A DNA stretch of 64,000 nucleotides from Candidatus Calescibacterium sp. (GCA_025059235.1 JANXCV010000003.1:62001-126000), one strand, 5' to 3'; counted from the first letter of the stretch, positions 38,822 through 47,468 are shown. Translations and numbers: made by a program. The notes: generated from the letters alone by a model not told the origin.

Positions 38822-39903
38822 ACTTCCCCCCATAGTTTGTTGAATTCTATGTAATTTTGGTAAAACATTCTTATATCAGGGATTTGGTATTTTAGCATAG
38901 CGATTCTTTCTATCCCCATTCCAAAAGCGAATCCGCTGAATTGGTCTGGGTCAATTCCTACGTTTTTCAATACTATTGGATTTATCATGCCACACCCAAG
39001 TATTTCTATCCAACCGCTACCTTTGCATATTTTACAGTTTTCGTTTTTTTGAGAGCAATAAAAGCAGCTTATAGACATTTCTGCACTAGGTTCTGTGAAG
39101 GGGAAATAACTGGGAACAAAATTAACCTTTATATCTTCTCCAAAATACTTGTTTACAAAGATATATAAGGTCTTTATGAGATCTATAAAAGTTACTTGTT
39201 TATCTATGCAGAATCCTTCTAATTGGTGAAATTGAAAGGAGTGGGTTGCATCCATATTGTCTCTTCTGTAACATTTACCGATTGATATTGCTTTAATTGG
39301 GGGAGGTTTTTGTTTCATTATCCTTATTTGCATATTAGATGTATGAGTTCTTAGGATACCTCCATTGAAGTAGAAGGTATCCCACATATCTCTTGCTGGA
39401 TGATCTTTAGGAATGTTTAAAGCTTCAAAGTTGTGATACTCATCTTCTATTTCTATTCCATCAAATATTTCGAACCCCAATTCTGCAAAGACACTCATTA
39501 GATCTTGCTGGACTATTGTTAAGATATGGAATCGCCCTGCATTATCTGGAGAAAAATTGATTGAAAGATCAACATTACAACTGTATTTTAGTTCCCTTTC
39601 TTTTTTTTCAACTGTTTGTGTGATTTCTTTTATTTCTTTTTCAATATTTTGTTTGAGTATGTTTATTTCTGTTCCTAGTTGTTTTCTGACTTGTGGATCT
39701 AGTTTTGGTAGTTCATTTAGTAGTTTGGATATAATTCCTTTCTTTGATAGAAATTCTAATTTTACTAGTTCGAGTTTTTTCTTTATTTGTATTATTTTTT
39801 CTTTGAGTTCTTGATTATTTTCTTTTAGTAACTCTACTTCTTTTTTAATTTCTGTGATAAGGTTTTTATATTTGTCCAGTATTTCTTGATCTATTGCTTT
39901 CAT
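38818..39903 (-). CDS. pheS: phenylalanyl-tRNA synthetase alpha subunit
   Basis: The 361-residue class II synthetase subunit has a coiled-coil N-terminus (about 1-110) that binds tRNA, then motif 2 (SIGKCYRRDNMDATHSFQFHQLEGF) and motif 3 (FGMGIERIAMLKY). HPARDMWDTFYF and TEPSAEM are typical of PheS. A cysteine-rich insert, CFYCSQKNENCKICKGSGW, precedes the IEILGCGM motif and looks like a small zinc ribbon, a variant I recall in some bacteria. The partner pheT is not adjacent; the next gene in the operon is an unknown helical protein. Confidence 0.94.
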   Translation of the reverse strand: MKAIDQEILDKYKNLITEIKKEVELLKENNQELKEKIIQIKKKLELVKLEFLSKKGIISKLLNELPKLDPQVRKQLGTEINILKQNIEKEIKEITQTVEKKERELKYSCNVDLSINFSPDNAGRFHILTIVQQDLMSVFAELGFEIFDGIEIEDEYHNFEALNIPKDHPARDMWDTFYFNGGILRTHTSNMQIRIMKQKPPPIKAISIGKCYRRDNMDATHSFQFHQLEGFCIDKQVTFIDLIKTLYIFVNKYFGEDIKVNFVPSYFPFTEPSAEMSISCFYCSQKNENCKICKGSGWIEILGCGMINPIVLKNVGIDPDQFSGFAFGMGIERIAMLKYQIPDIRMFYQNYIEFNKLWGEV

Positions 39904-39918
39904 GCTTTTAAGTATTTT

Positions 39919-40989
39919 CTATTTGAATTCCACTATTTCCTGCTTAAGTGGTCCGATTTCTTCTATGGATAATCTTACTCTGGACGATGATATGTTTTGG
40001 TTATACTGTATATCGTATTTGGGGAAGTATATGAAACCACTGATTGTTCCTCCTGGTGGTACCGCAGTATCCAATGAAGCATCGTACTTTATAGCCTTGT
40101 ATCTTCTTCCATTATCTGCTAGTAAGTATACCTTATATGAAAATGGAGACAGTGCCAGAGGTTGATTATAAGCGTTAAAAACTGTTACTTCAAATATATG
40201 AAAGTCGGTTATATTTGTTGAAGAAATCAGATTTCTGTAGTAATTTTCTAGGTAATTTTTGTCATATATTGCTTCTTTGTAGGCGTGTAGTATTGTTCTT
40301 GCTGCTGCTAACTTTTCGTTAAGATATATCACTTGGATAAACGAGTCTGGAACGTTTGTATTTATTTGAGGTCCTTTTATGTTTTGGTAAGTATTCCATA
40401 AGTTTCCAAGCAGATTAAATAAGTAAAAGGTAGAAGCTGCCGAAGCTACATTTGAGATATCAGAAATTTCAGAAAGCAGCCTGTAATTTTCATACTGGCT
40501 ATATAGCATAAATAGCTGTGCAGGATCTATGACTACTCTTGTCGGTCTATTTGAGTTGGGACCGAATTTTATAATTCTTGTATTTTCCGAAAGAACTTTC
40601 GTATAATACTTTAACCCATCGTTGATTTTATCGTATGGTAGATTGATTGTTGAGGGCTCTGGTTGGGATTGAGAATTGACCACTATTTCAGTTATATTAG
40701 GGGTAAAGACAGAATATAGAGTATCTCCGGGAGTTATTTGACCTTCAACTACTGATAGTAAGACATTTTTATTTTCGTCTATTTGTTCAATTTTCACTCT
40801 TGCTACTTTTTGGTTTGATCTATATACATCCAGTATATCTCCCTTTTTTAATTGGACGTATACTTTTCCATAGAAATAATTATCTACTTGCTTGTAAACT
40901 ACCCCCACTAAGTTGTACTCTTGACTTAGGGATGAGGAGATTATGATTATCAGGGTAAAGATAAGCGTTATGAGAAGAGATTTGAGCAT
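39919..40989 (-). CDS. secreted protein of unknown function
   Basis: The 356-residue product starts with a clear signal peptide (ending SSSLSQ or thereabouts). Residues about 25-90 form a small beta domain (LKKGDILDVYRSNQKVARVKIEQI) like the C-terminal domains seen in FlgT or envelope proteins. The C-terminal part (about 255-350) has an Ig/DUF4352-like strand pattern with a PPGGTISGFIYFP motif. It probably resides in the periplasm or outer membrane. The GGAAGGGGG ribosome-binding site is strong. It is the first gene of a leftward unit with pheS, divergent from the porin. Confidence 0.62.
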   Translation of the reverse strand: MLKSLLITLIFTLIIIISSSLSQEYNLVGVVYKQVDNYFYGKVYVQLKKGDILDVYRSNQKVARVKIEQIDENKNVLLSVVEGQITPGDTLYSVFTPNITEIVVNSQSQPEPSTINLPYDKINDGLKYYTKVLSENTRIIKFGPNSNRPTRVVIDPAQLFMLYSQYENYRLLSEISDISNVASAASTFYLFNLLGNLWNTYQNIKGPQINTNVPDSFIQVIYLNEKLAAARTILHAYKEAIYDKNYLENYYRNLISSTNITDFHIFEVTVFNAYNQPLALSPFSYKVYLLADNGRRYKAIKYDASLDTAVPPGGTISGFIYFPKYDIQYNQNISSSRVRLSIEEIGPLKQEIVEFK

Positions 40990-41133
40990 AATTTCTACCC
41001 CCTTCCTTAGGTATCAATCAATTTTTAACAAGAATTTTTAAATAAAAGTTAAGAAATATTAAAAAAAAGTTAAAAAACGATCTGATGCGTTGTTTTATCG
41101 GTATTGTCATTCTCAGAAAAATTGATATTTTAA

Positions 41134-41162
41134 TTGACAGAAATCAATAGAAACGATGTTAT
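41134..41162 (+). promoter_or_regulatory. putative sigma70-type porin promoter
   Basis: A perfect TTGACA (41134-41139) lies 17 bases before TGTTAT (41157-41162, four of six matches to TATAAT). The expected transcript would start near 41169 and carry a leader of about 150 bases, which contains the hairpin at 41217-41290. Confidence 0.55.
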
Positions 41163-41216
41163 TTTTTTTAGCTTTTTTAGAGAGGAAAAAAGGAGATATT
41201 GTAAAATAGGTCTATT

Positions 41217-41290
41217 TAGAGGGTAAAAAGTGGAGTAAATTTAGGAAGAAACAAAGGAAAAGTCCTAAATCCTCCACGTTTTACCCTCTA
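41217..41290 (+). promoter_or_regulatory. long leader hairpin with alternative pairing to the porin start region
   Basis: The left arm (41217-41246) and right arm (41263-41290) pair almost fully: 12 bp, one A-G mismatch, 6 bp, a small bulge, then 8 bp, with a 16-base loop. The right arm can instead pair downstream. GTTTTACC/CTC at 41278-41288 complements GAGGTAAAAC of the ribosome-binding site (41308-41317) with one bulge. ATCCTCCAC (41269-41277) is an exact 9-base complement of 41321-41329, just inside the start codon. This gives mutually exclusive 'open' and 'closed' states. No T-run follows, so it is not a terminator. Pairing is seen; control of translation is inferred. Confidence 0.6.
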
Positions 41291-41318
41291 GAAAAAACAA
41301 ACAAAAGGAGGTAAAACT

Positions 41319-43910
41319 ATGTGGAGGATAGTGTTGTTAGCCGCACTGCTAACAATGCTGTCAGTGGGTGTATCTAAGGCAGCACCGTTTCCAGATGTGC
41401 CTGGAACCCACTGGGCCAGCTCAGCAGTACAACAACTAAAAGCAAAGGGTATCTTGGAAGGATACCCAGATGGACTCTATAGAGGTAAGAGAGCCGCATC
41501 CAGGTACGAACTGGCAATGGTAGCCTCAAGAATAGTAGCAAAATTGGAACAAATGGAAGCATCGTTACCAGATTTCAACCAATTCGCAACAAAAGAAGAA
41601 TTAGCAGCAGTAAAGAGAATGGTAGACCTTAACAGCCAAAAAATAGAAGAACTGGGAATAAGAGTAGACGCACTAGAAAAGAAAGTAGCCGAACTAGACA
41701 ATAGATTAACAAAACTTGAAAGGATAACATTTACAGGTCATTATGAAGCAGTCTACGTAAATCAAGGCCTAGAAGCTGATCAAATAGGAAATATCCAAAC
41801 ACAAAATGCTACATTCATTGGCCATCCAGGATTGAGTAAAATATTCTTCTTTGAGCCAACAATGGCATATACAACGGCAAAAGTTGGATGGAACTACCAT
41901 GAAGTAAAACCATGGGATAACTACCTATGGAAAAAAGGATGGAACGCATTACCAATATCCACAACCGTGGGAATGAATGATGTAAGCTATCTCAATATTC
42001 ACGGAAAAATAAGCAACAATTGGAAAATAAAGGCAGTAGTTAGCGGAGAAAATCTACTTGCTCAAAAAGGTGTTACAAACCCAACAGAATTGAACAAGAT
42101 TCCTGGTAGTAATTTTTCATCTTTATATCATGCTGATGGTGAAGAAGGTAGCTGGATAAGACCATATACAAAAAAATCACACCTGAGATATCATTCAATA
42201 TTTACTGATTATAATGGCATTTATGTTATCAGAATAATACCAGAAAATGGTTTATATCTGGAAAGCCTGAGCTTACATAACGAAGATGGAAATCTATCGT
42301 TCACACTAGGTGGGTTTAATCCTAAGTTAGTAGATGGCTCAGTATTTGCAGGACCAGAAGTTCCTTACCTCTGGCAAGGAGATAACTTCTTTGCAGTGGA
42401 CGGATTCCATGTTCATCACAAACTATCCAACCCAATTTTTGGAGCAACCCTAGAATACGAAGTATACGGCGGAGCAACCTCCAAAATTGATACCATAGAT
42501 GAAAGAAATGCGAATGGTTACATATACGGTATGACACAAAGGGTATTTGGAGTTACCGCAAAGTTTGGATTCCAAAAAGGACATTTCAGATTAAGTTATA
42601 ATGTAATAGAAGACTCACAAGAGGAATGGATAGATGTATTTTCTGTAGACGATGTATCCGGTATAACAGTTGCTCCATTTGGACTTTCTACGCTTGGATG
42701 GGAATGGACTAATCAGGATGATCCAATATTAGAAGATCCAATGTTTGATGGAAAATATGGTGATGCAGGTGATCTCACAGTTATTGGACCTCAGTACCAA
42801 TCAACAATAGGAGCAGATTTTAGATATAATATAAACGAAAGGTTCTCTTTCGAGGGCAGATTCGCTACAAGTAGATATCTACCCGTTAAAGAGTTAGGAC
42901 TAGATACTAACGGTTCAATGTTTAGCGCAAAACTACACGGAACTTTCGGTAATGCAACTGAAGCTGAATTTGAAAAAGAAGGACTTAAACCCAGAAGCGG
43001 CCACTTCTGTGTAGAATATCTATCCGTAGACCCAGACTACTCACCGTTTATCGGCATACAAGGAAGGTACTTTGCTACACACAGCTCATTTAGTGGATTA
43101 TATAGAGGAAACCTGTTTACCATTGGATACTATGATAACAGGTTCTGGGCTCAGTTACCATATCCAGTATACATGAGCATTTATGACTCAAACCTCCTAA
43201 CCTATACCGCACACAACGCTAAAATGTATCCTAACAACAGAGAAGGAATAAGAATTAATGTTCAATACAAATTCTCAGATGCCTTCCTAGGATGGGCAAG
43301 ATTTGAAAGCTTGGATCAAAAAGAAGCAGCACGAGATGTTGATGGATCCGGAGGATCAACCATCGGATGGGGATACTATGAACCTATATTCGGAACAACA
43401 ACAAATGACCTAGGACTAGATAGAGACGATGTAGTAAAGAAGGGACAAATAAGAACGTTTAATGCAGGATTTAACTACAAATTCCAAGGAGGAAAATTTG
43501 ACTTCACAGGACAATACTACAATACGGATGTAAAAAGAGACATACCAGCAAACGCAAACAATAGCTCAGATCATATTGATTACACAGTAACATCATTCGA
43601 TGCAATGTTCAGATATATGTCTAGCGAAAAGTTAACATGGCATATAGCATATACCTCAGTCCAAAGTGATGGAAAGTATCTTGTAGCACAGAATGTAAAC
43701 TCAGAAAATATGACATGGGAAGCTAATGCTTTAAGAATAGGAGTAGACTGGAAAGTAAACGAAGACGTTAATATGTTTGCAAACTACAGGTTCTTAAACT
43801 TCGACACAAAGACATATTCACAAAGTCAAGGATCACTTGTTATGGATAACGGAGATTGGAAAGGAACACAATTCTGGTTCGGTGCCAGAGTAAAATTCGG
43901 ACAAAAGTAA
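41319..43910 (+). CDS. SLH-domain outer-membrane porin (OmpM type)
   Basis: The 863-residue protein starts with a signal peptide (about 1-22, cleavage near SKA/AP). An SLH domain follows (about 24-75: FPDVPGTHWASSAVQQLKAKG, then GYPDGLYRGKRAASRYE), which in this class ties the outer membrane to the cell wall. Residues about 85-140 form a coiled coil with regular heptads. The rest is an alternating-strand beta-barrel ending in a strand close to the C-terminus (FWFGARVKF). This is the architecture of OmpM/Slp porins of deep-branching diderms. The strong AAAGGAGGT ribosome-binding site, regular codon use, own promoter and terminator suggest a very abundant protein. Confidence 0.88.
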   Translation: MWRIVLLAALLTMLSVGVSKAAPFPDVPGTHWASSAVQQLKAKGILEGYPDGLYRGKRAASRYELAMVASRIVAKLEQMEASLPDFNQFATKEELAAVKRMVDLNSQKIEELGIRVDALEKKVAELDNRLTKLERITFTGHYEAVYVNQGLEADQIGNIQTQNATFIGHPGLSKIFFFEPTMAYTTAKVGWNYHEVKPWDNYLWKKGWNALPISTTVGMNDVSYLNIHGKISNNWKIKAVVSGENLLAQKGVTNPTELNKIPGSNFSSLYHADGEEGSWIRPYTKKSHLRYHSIFTDYNGIYVIRIIPENGLYLESLSLHNEDGNLSFTLGGFNPKLVDGSVFAGPEVPYLWQGDNFFAVDGFHVHHKLSNPIFGATLEYEVYGGATSKIDTIDERNANGYIYGMTQRVFGVTAKFGFQKGHFRLSYNVIEDSQEEWIDVFSVDDVSGITVAPFGLSTLGWEWTNQDDPILEDPMFDGKYGDAGDLTVIGPQYQSTIGADFRYNINERFSFEGRFATSRYLPVKELGLDTNGSMFSAKLHGTFGNATEAEFEKEGLKPRSGHFCVEYLSVDPDYSPFIGIQGRYFATHSSFSGLYRGNLFTIGYYDNRFWAQLPYPVYMSIYDSNLLTYTAHNAKMYPNNREGIRINVQYKFSDAFLGWARFESLDQKEAARDVDGSGGSTIGWGYYEPIFGTTTNDLGLDRDDVVKKGQIRTFNAGFNYKFQGGKFDFTGQYYNTDVKRDIPANANNSSDHIDYTVTSFDAMFRYMSSEKLTWHIAYTSVQSDGKYLVAQNVNSENMTWEANALRIGVDWKVNEDVNMFANYRFLNFDTKTYSQSQGSLVMDNGDWKGTQFWFGARVKFGQK

Positions 43911-43938
43911 GCAGCAAATAAAAGTAGCCATACGAAGA

Positions 43939-43965
43939 GGGAGGGTACACCTACCCTCCCTTTTT
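43939..43965 (+). terminator. intrinsic terminator of the porin gene
   Basis: GGGAGGGTA (43939-43947) pairs exactly with TACCCTCCC (43952-43960) around the loop CACC and is followed by TTTTT. It ends the porin transcript 29 bases after the stop codon. Confidence 0.93.
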
Positions 43966-44000
43966 ATTTTATATCACAACTTTTTATTTTATATCACAAA
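43961..44000 (+). repeat. 20-base tandem duplication at the terminator tail
   Basis: TTTTTATTTTATATCACAA occurs at 43961-43979 and again at 43981-43999, as two adjacent 20-base units. The first copy includes the terminator T-run. Confidence 0.9.
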
Positions 44001-44059
44001 ATGATTAATCGTAAATCATGACTCGAAATATGAATTGAAGCAAAAGAAAATACTTACAT

Positions 44060-44077
44060 AAAATCATATATGATTTT
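44060..44077. promoter_or_regulatory. perfect 18-base palindrome
   Basis: AAAATCATATATGATTTT reads the same on both strands. With no loop it suits a dimeric repressor site better than an RNA hairpin, although it is also AT-rich and could be chance. Confidence 0.4.
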
Positions 44078-44240
44078 TTCATTTTGTTCTTCTTGAGAAG
44101 GGAGTAACAATTAACTTCTTGGAAAGTATAGCAAAAACAGTGTTTAGATTTACCACTGAGCATAAATCTTTAAAGAAAAGGTAAAGTACCTAGCCATTGA
44201 GATTAGATATGGGGGTTTTAATATTTTTCATTAGAATACA

Positions 44241-44257
44241 TGATACATGATGTATCA
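44241..44257. promoter_or_regulatory. 17-base dyad TGATACATGATGTATCA
   Basis: Eight-base arms TGATACAT and ATGTATCA flank a central G with perfect symmetry. This looks like an operator-type site. The nearest genes are the porin (upstream, terminated) and ispD (convergent side), so its target is unclear. Confidence 0.42.
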
Positions 44258-44494
44258 ATAAGAACAATAATTAAAGGGAGTAGTATATTGCATGCGACCC
44301 AAATCTGAAAGATGATTTTAATTACAAAATAACATCACTTGAGTGAAGATAAGAAAATATTAATAAGGAAATTAGAGCACTAAAGATAAAAGTGAACCGG
44401 AGAATCAATGAATACGTCCCATAAGCGATAGACTAAAATTCCTACAAAACTAGACAACAGAAGAATAGTTAAACTAATGTATAGAATCCCGTAA

Positions 44495-44520
44495 AGTTAT
44501 TAAACTATCTGTTAATAACT
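44495..44520. other. inverted repeat downstream of ispD
   Basis: AGTTATTAA (44495-44503) and TTAATAACT (44512-44520) are exact complements with an 8-base loop. It lies beyond the 3' end of the leftward operon. The T-run (TTTTT) is on the plus-strand side, so it is not a standard terminator for ispD. Confidence 0.4.
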
Positions 44521-44551
44521 CTGTTTTTACAGTAATTTAATAATATTGATT

Positions 44552-45355
44552 CTATTCGGTTTTTTCCTTTTCGATAATCTTATGAAGAACTATATAATCC
44601 TCTATGGTGGTAATCTTAATATTTAGGGGGTTACCTTTAATGAAGCCAATTTTAAACATATAGAAATCTAGTAAAGAGATATCATCAGTGAATTCCAAGT
44701 CTAAATTTTCCCTTCTCAGTTCTTCATGAGAATTGATAATAGCTTTTTTCTTAAATATTTGTGGCGTCTTTACAAGATATATTTTCTCTCTTGGTATATA
44801 TGTAACTTTATTTTCGTAGTTTGCTGCTACTGAATCATTGGGAACTGAATATAATGTTAATCCGTCATAGTCTTCGATAGAATCTAATAGTACTTTTACG
44901 TCATTATTTTTGATGTATGGTCTTGCAAGATCATGGATAATGATGTAATCAATATACTTGTCCTCGAGTATTTTTATACCATTAAATACACTGTCTTGCC
45001 TTTTTGAACCACCTTCTACAAATTCTACATTTTTAAATCCGTATTCTTCCATTTTTTCTTCTATAATTTTTTTATGGTTTTCAAACGTTGACGGATTTAA
45101 AACAAATACTACATTGCTTATTATATCCTTAAAGTTGCTAAAAATCTTCACAGAATATTCCCATACCATGTATTTATGGATTTTTAAGAAAACCTTGTTA
45201 ATTTTCATTTGTTCTTGAATTTGGGAATTTATATTTTTTATTATTTCTATTTCTGCTGACTTAATTTCTTTTTGTCTTGGCTCGTTTAAGAAGTTTATAA
45301 TAGAATCTATGAATCTTTTTGATGTACCACCTGCTAACAACACCAAACCTATCAT
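44552..45355 (-). CDS. ispD: 2-C-methyl-D-erythritol 4-phosphate cytidylyltransferase (with insertion)
   Basis: The enzyme couples CTP to MEP in the non-mevalonate isoprenoid pathway. Family motifs are LAGGTSKRF (nucleotide loop), VEGGSKRQDSV, IIHDLARP, VKTPQIF, FTDDIS and NIKITTIED. The start is chosen at ATG 45355, eight bases after GGAGGT; ATG 45361 and a much longer upstream extension are less likely. The protein has 267 residues against about 230 normally. The excess is a charged stretch of about 33 residues between the Arg of GGTSKRF and the lysine of NKVFLKI, which stands in for the usual PKQF motif. It is last in the leftward operon. Confidence 0.85.
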   Translation of the reverse strand: MIGLVLLAGGTSKRFIDSIINFLNEPRQKEIKSAEIEIIKNINSQIQEQMKINKVFLKIHKYMVWEYSVKIFSNFKDIISNVVFVLNPSTFENHKKIIEEKMEEYGFKNVEFVEGGSKRQDSVFNGIKILEDKYIDYIIIHDLARPYIKNNDVKVLLDSIEDYDGLTLYSVPNDSVAANYENKVTYIPREKIYLVKTPQIFKKKAIINSHEELRRENLDLEFTDDISLLDFYMFKIGFIKGNPLNIKITTIEDYIVLHKIIEKEKTE

Positions 45356-45387
45356 AGGCATTACCTCCAGTTGTAACTTGTACTTTA

Positions 45388-46206
45388 TTAAACAAAATGG
45401 AAGTATATATAGTAGTTTTTTACCATATCTATTACAAACAATGTGAGAAATATTCCCACCTCTAATGATATTAGTACCCAACCTATTAGAACAGAAAAAA
45501 TAAAATTACTGATTAAAATTTTGTAAAAAATAAGAAGAAAAAATAGAACTGGAGAAGAAATTATAACTAATACAAGAAACCTCCAAAAAGTGTCAAAAAT
45601 TAAACTTCTAAAAAAAATTAAAGTATTCTCATCTCTTAAATCATCCCATATTCTAAAAACATTATTTAAAAATTCTACATAGTTTGAACTTTCTATGATT
45701 TTCAACAAGATTAAGGGAAATAAAACATATAAAAAAATTTGTAGTAGTGATAAAAGAAAGATAAAAAGGACAATCGTACCAATGATAAGGGGTTTCATGT
45801 AAAAAGATGACTTAATCAATATAGAAAAAATATAAATCAAAAAAATTATGACTAATACCCAAATATTTAACACTAAAAAGCAAAGAACAGAATTAATCAA
45901 ACAAACCTTCATTTCATTTTTATCTATATTCTTGAAGATTTTTTCTACCTTAGGTGCTAGAGAATAGTTGTCAGCAGGACTTACAAAAAAATTTATAAAT
46001 GAACTATCTACAGATAGCTCCCTTATATAGTGCTTTATAGAAAGTGATATAAAGAATATCAAAAAAATCAGCGAAAAAATACTCAATATGGGAAATGTCA
46101 AGAGAATAAAGGATATAATAGACGAGTATACAACGAATTCAGAGTTGATTATTCCGTAGATGTCCAAAAAATTGTATCGTATTATTTTTTTTATATCTTC
46201 AAGCAT
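45388..46206 (-). CDS. multi-pass membrane protein of unknown function
   Basis: The 272-residue product is mostly hydrophobic with about six membrane helices (near residues 25-55, 110-135, 145-170, 205-230, 235-265). A soluble loop of about 50 residues (SVDSSFINFF…) follows the first pair. I see no transporter or enzyme motif. It lies between the ZIP transporter and ispD genes on the same strand, with short gaps, and has only a weak ribosome-binding site. Confidence 0.65.
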   Translation of the reverse strand: MLEDIKKIIRYNFLDIYGIINSEFVVYSSIISFILLTFPILSIFSLIFLIFFISLSIKHYIRELSVDSSFINFFVSPADNYSLAPKVEKIFKNIDKNEMKVCLINSVLCFLVLNIWVLVIIFLIYIFSILIKSSFYMKPLIIGTIVLFIFLLSLLQIFLYVLFPLILLKIIESSNYVEFLNNVFRIWDDLRDENTLIFFRSLIFDTFWRFLVLVIISSPVLFFLLIFYKILISNFIFSVLIGWVLISLEVGIFLTLFVIDMVKNYYIYFHFV

Positions 46207-46230
46207 TTTTTACAAAAACATTTTTCCTTT

Positions 46231-46980
46231 TCAGTTGTTAAATATCTTAGTTAGAAAAGTTATAAGAACTATTCCCGCAATAAAGCTAAAAGAAACTATA
46301 GTTTTATCTGCTTTTTCAAAAGACTCAGGTAGTATTTCTGATATTGTAAGATAAATCATTGCTCCTGCAGCAAATCCGAAACCAAATGGTATAGTCCACC
46401 ATATGAGATTACCGATAAAAAAAGAGGGAATAGCTGCTATAGGTTGAGGTAAACTGGATAAGACCGCATACATAAAACACTTAAGTATACTAACACCTCT
46501 AGGATACATCGTTAGTGCTATCATCAATCCTTCGGGAATGTTGTGTATTGCAATCGCTAATGTCATAATTGTTCCCAACTTAATTGGTTCTGATCCATTA
46601 AAAGCCATCCCTATGGCTATACCTTCTGGAAAACTATGAATAAATAATACCAAGAATGTAAGAAGTGCAATTTTTGCATCTTTTTTGGATAGATTCTCAA
46701 ATTTTACCTCCCCTTCACCTATTCTTATAGAACTATAGTATACTATCCAGGCACCTACTAATAGTCCTAGTAAAGTTAGAACAAAACTGGTTTTAACTCC
46801 TTCTTCAAGGATCACGACAAAAGAGGCCCCTACCATCATTCCTCCAGCCACAGAAACTAAAACCCCAAAAAGCCTCGGAGAAATACTTCTAAATAATAAA
46901 AGAGGAAAAACTCCCAAACCCGTAGCTAAATCAGATAAAATCGCATACACTATTAACAATATCAAAACATTCTCTGACAT
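46231..46980 (-). CDS. ZIP-family metal transporter
   Basis: The 249-residue product has about eight membrane helices. The two metal-binding helices are HSFPEGIAIGMAFNG (helix IV) and AIHNIPEGLMIALTM (helix V), with the paired His/Glu of ZIP carriers of the ZupT/GufA type. It imports zinc or iron, among other divalent ions. A His-poor loop lies between helices III and IV. The start is taken at ATG 46980; a GTG at 46989 that overlaps the upstream stop (TAGTG) is possible. Being near the SUF genes, iron supply is an attractive but unproven role. Confidence 0.87.
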   Translation of the reverse strand: MSENVLILLIVYAILSDLATGLGVFPLLLFRSISPRLFGVLVSVAGGMMVGASFVVILEEGVKTSFVLTLLGLLVGAWIVYYSSIRIGEGEVKFENLSKKDAKIALLTFLVLFIHSFPEGIAIGMAFNGSEPIKLGTIMTLAIAIHNIPEGLMIALTMYPRGVSILKCFMYAVLSSLPQPIAAIPSFFIGNLIWWTIPFGFGFAAGAMIYLTISEILPESFEKADKTIVSFSFIAGIVLITFLTKIFNN

Positions 46981-46988
46981 CACAAACA

Positions 46989-47462
46989 CTAAAATTCAAT
47001 ATAAATCCCTATCAATGGATCTATATTTTTCTTATTTATCTTTTCCAGACCTATTTTTAATGATACATTCTCAAATAGATAGCTATAGTAAAAAAGATTT
47101 AAATCCTCATCTCTCATATTATTGATTTCTAAATATATCGAATTATTTTCGTTTAGAATTCTTTCTACCGCGAAACCAATCGAATTCTTTTCATGCAAAA
47201 GAAAAACTTTGTGAATACCATCATTGGAAAAAGATAACATAGTTATTATACTCTTCTCTCTTAGTGTTTTTTCGTAGCCCAATGTGAATTCAACTTTATT
47301 GGATAACGGAAAGCTGTAATATATTCCTATCCTATTTTCTTTACTATATAGCAAAAAATCTTTTTCTACGTATACTTGACTCCAACAGGTCTTGTACAGT
47401 AAAAGTAATAAAAATAAAATAAAACAAAATATGCTAACAAACCTTGACAGTAGAGTAAACAT
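46989..47462 (-). CDS. small exported protein, possibly an outer-membrane barrel
   Basis: The 157-residue protein has an N-terminal hydrophobic signal (FVSIFCFILFLLLLLYKTCWS). The remainder alternates polar and hydrophobic residues in strands (RIGIYYSFPL, KVEFTLGYEKTL, NSIGFAVERIL, VSLKIGLEKI) and ends in Phe, as small beta-barrel outer-membrane proteins do. I know no specific family. It sits between the Rieske and ZIP genes, with gaps of a few bases. Confidence 0.55.
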   Translation of the reverse strand: MFTLLSRFVSIFCFILFLLLLLYKTCWSQVYVEKDFLLYSKENRIGIYYSFPLSNKVEFTLGYEKTLREKSIITMLSFSNDGIHKVFLLHEKNSIGFAVERILNENNSIYLEINNMRDEDLNLFYYSYLFENVSLKIGLEKINKKNIDPLIGIYIEF

Positions 47463-47468
47463 GATAGC

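Larger units (their letters stand above)
40990..41318. other. 329-base divergent regulatory gap
   Basis: No reading frame is supported here. The left part (about 41030-41095) is extremely AT-rich with AAAGTTAA-type repeats and could act as an UP element. The right part holds a promoter-like pair and a long folded leader for the porin gene, listed separately. Confidence 0.7.
44001..44551. other. 550-base gene-free stretch with palindromes and possible coding relics
   Basis: No intact frame longer than about 35 codons is convincing on either strand. Short coding-like scraps interrupted by stops (for example near 44105-44185 and 44350-44425, + strand) could be remains of a decayed gene or mobile element, but I cannot name one. 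Three clear dyads are present and listed separately. This is the longest gap in a very compact region. Confidence 0.5.

Noticed and set aside
41217..41290. The porin leader hairpin as a transcription terminator
   Set aside because: The stem is strong, but what follows is GAAAAAACAA with no T-run, and a ribosome-binding site comes right after.
44001..44551. An insertion sequence in the large gap
   Set aside because: No transposase frame, terminal inverted repeats or target duplication could be recognised; only interrupted scraps.
45356..45481. Longer N-terminus for IspD
   Set aside because: The extra 42 residues do not resemble the family, overlap the upstream membrane-protein gene and lie ahead of a good GGAGGT ribosome-binding site for the shorter start.
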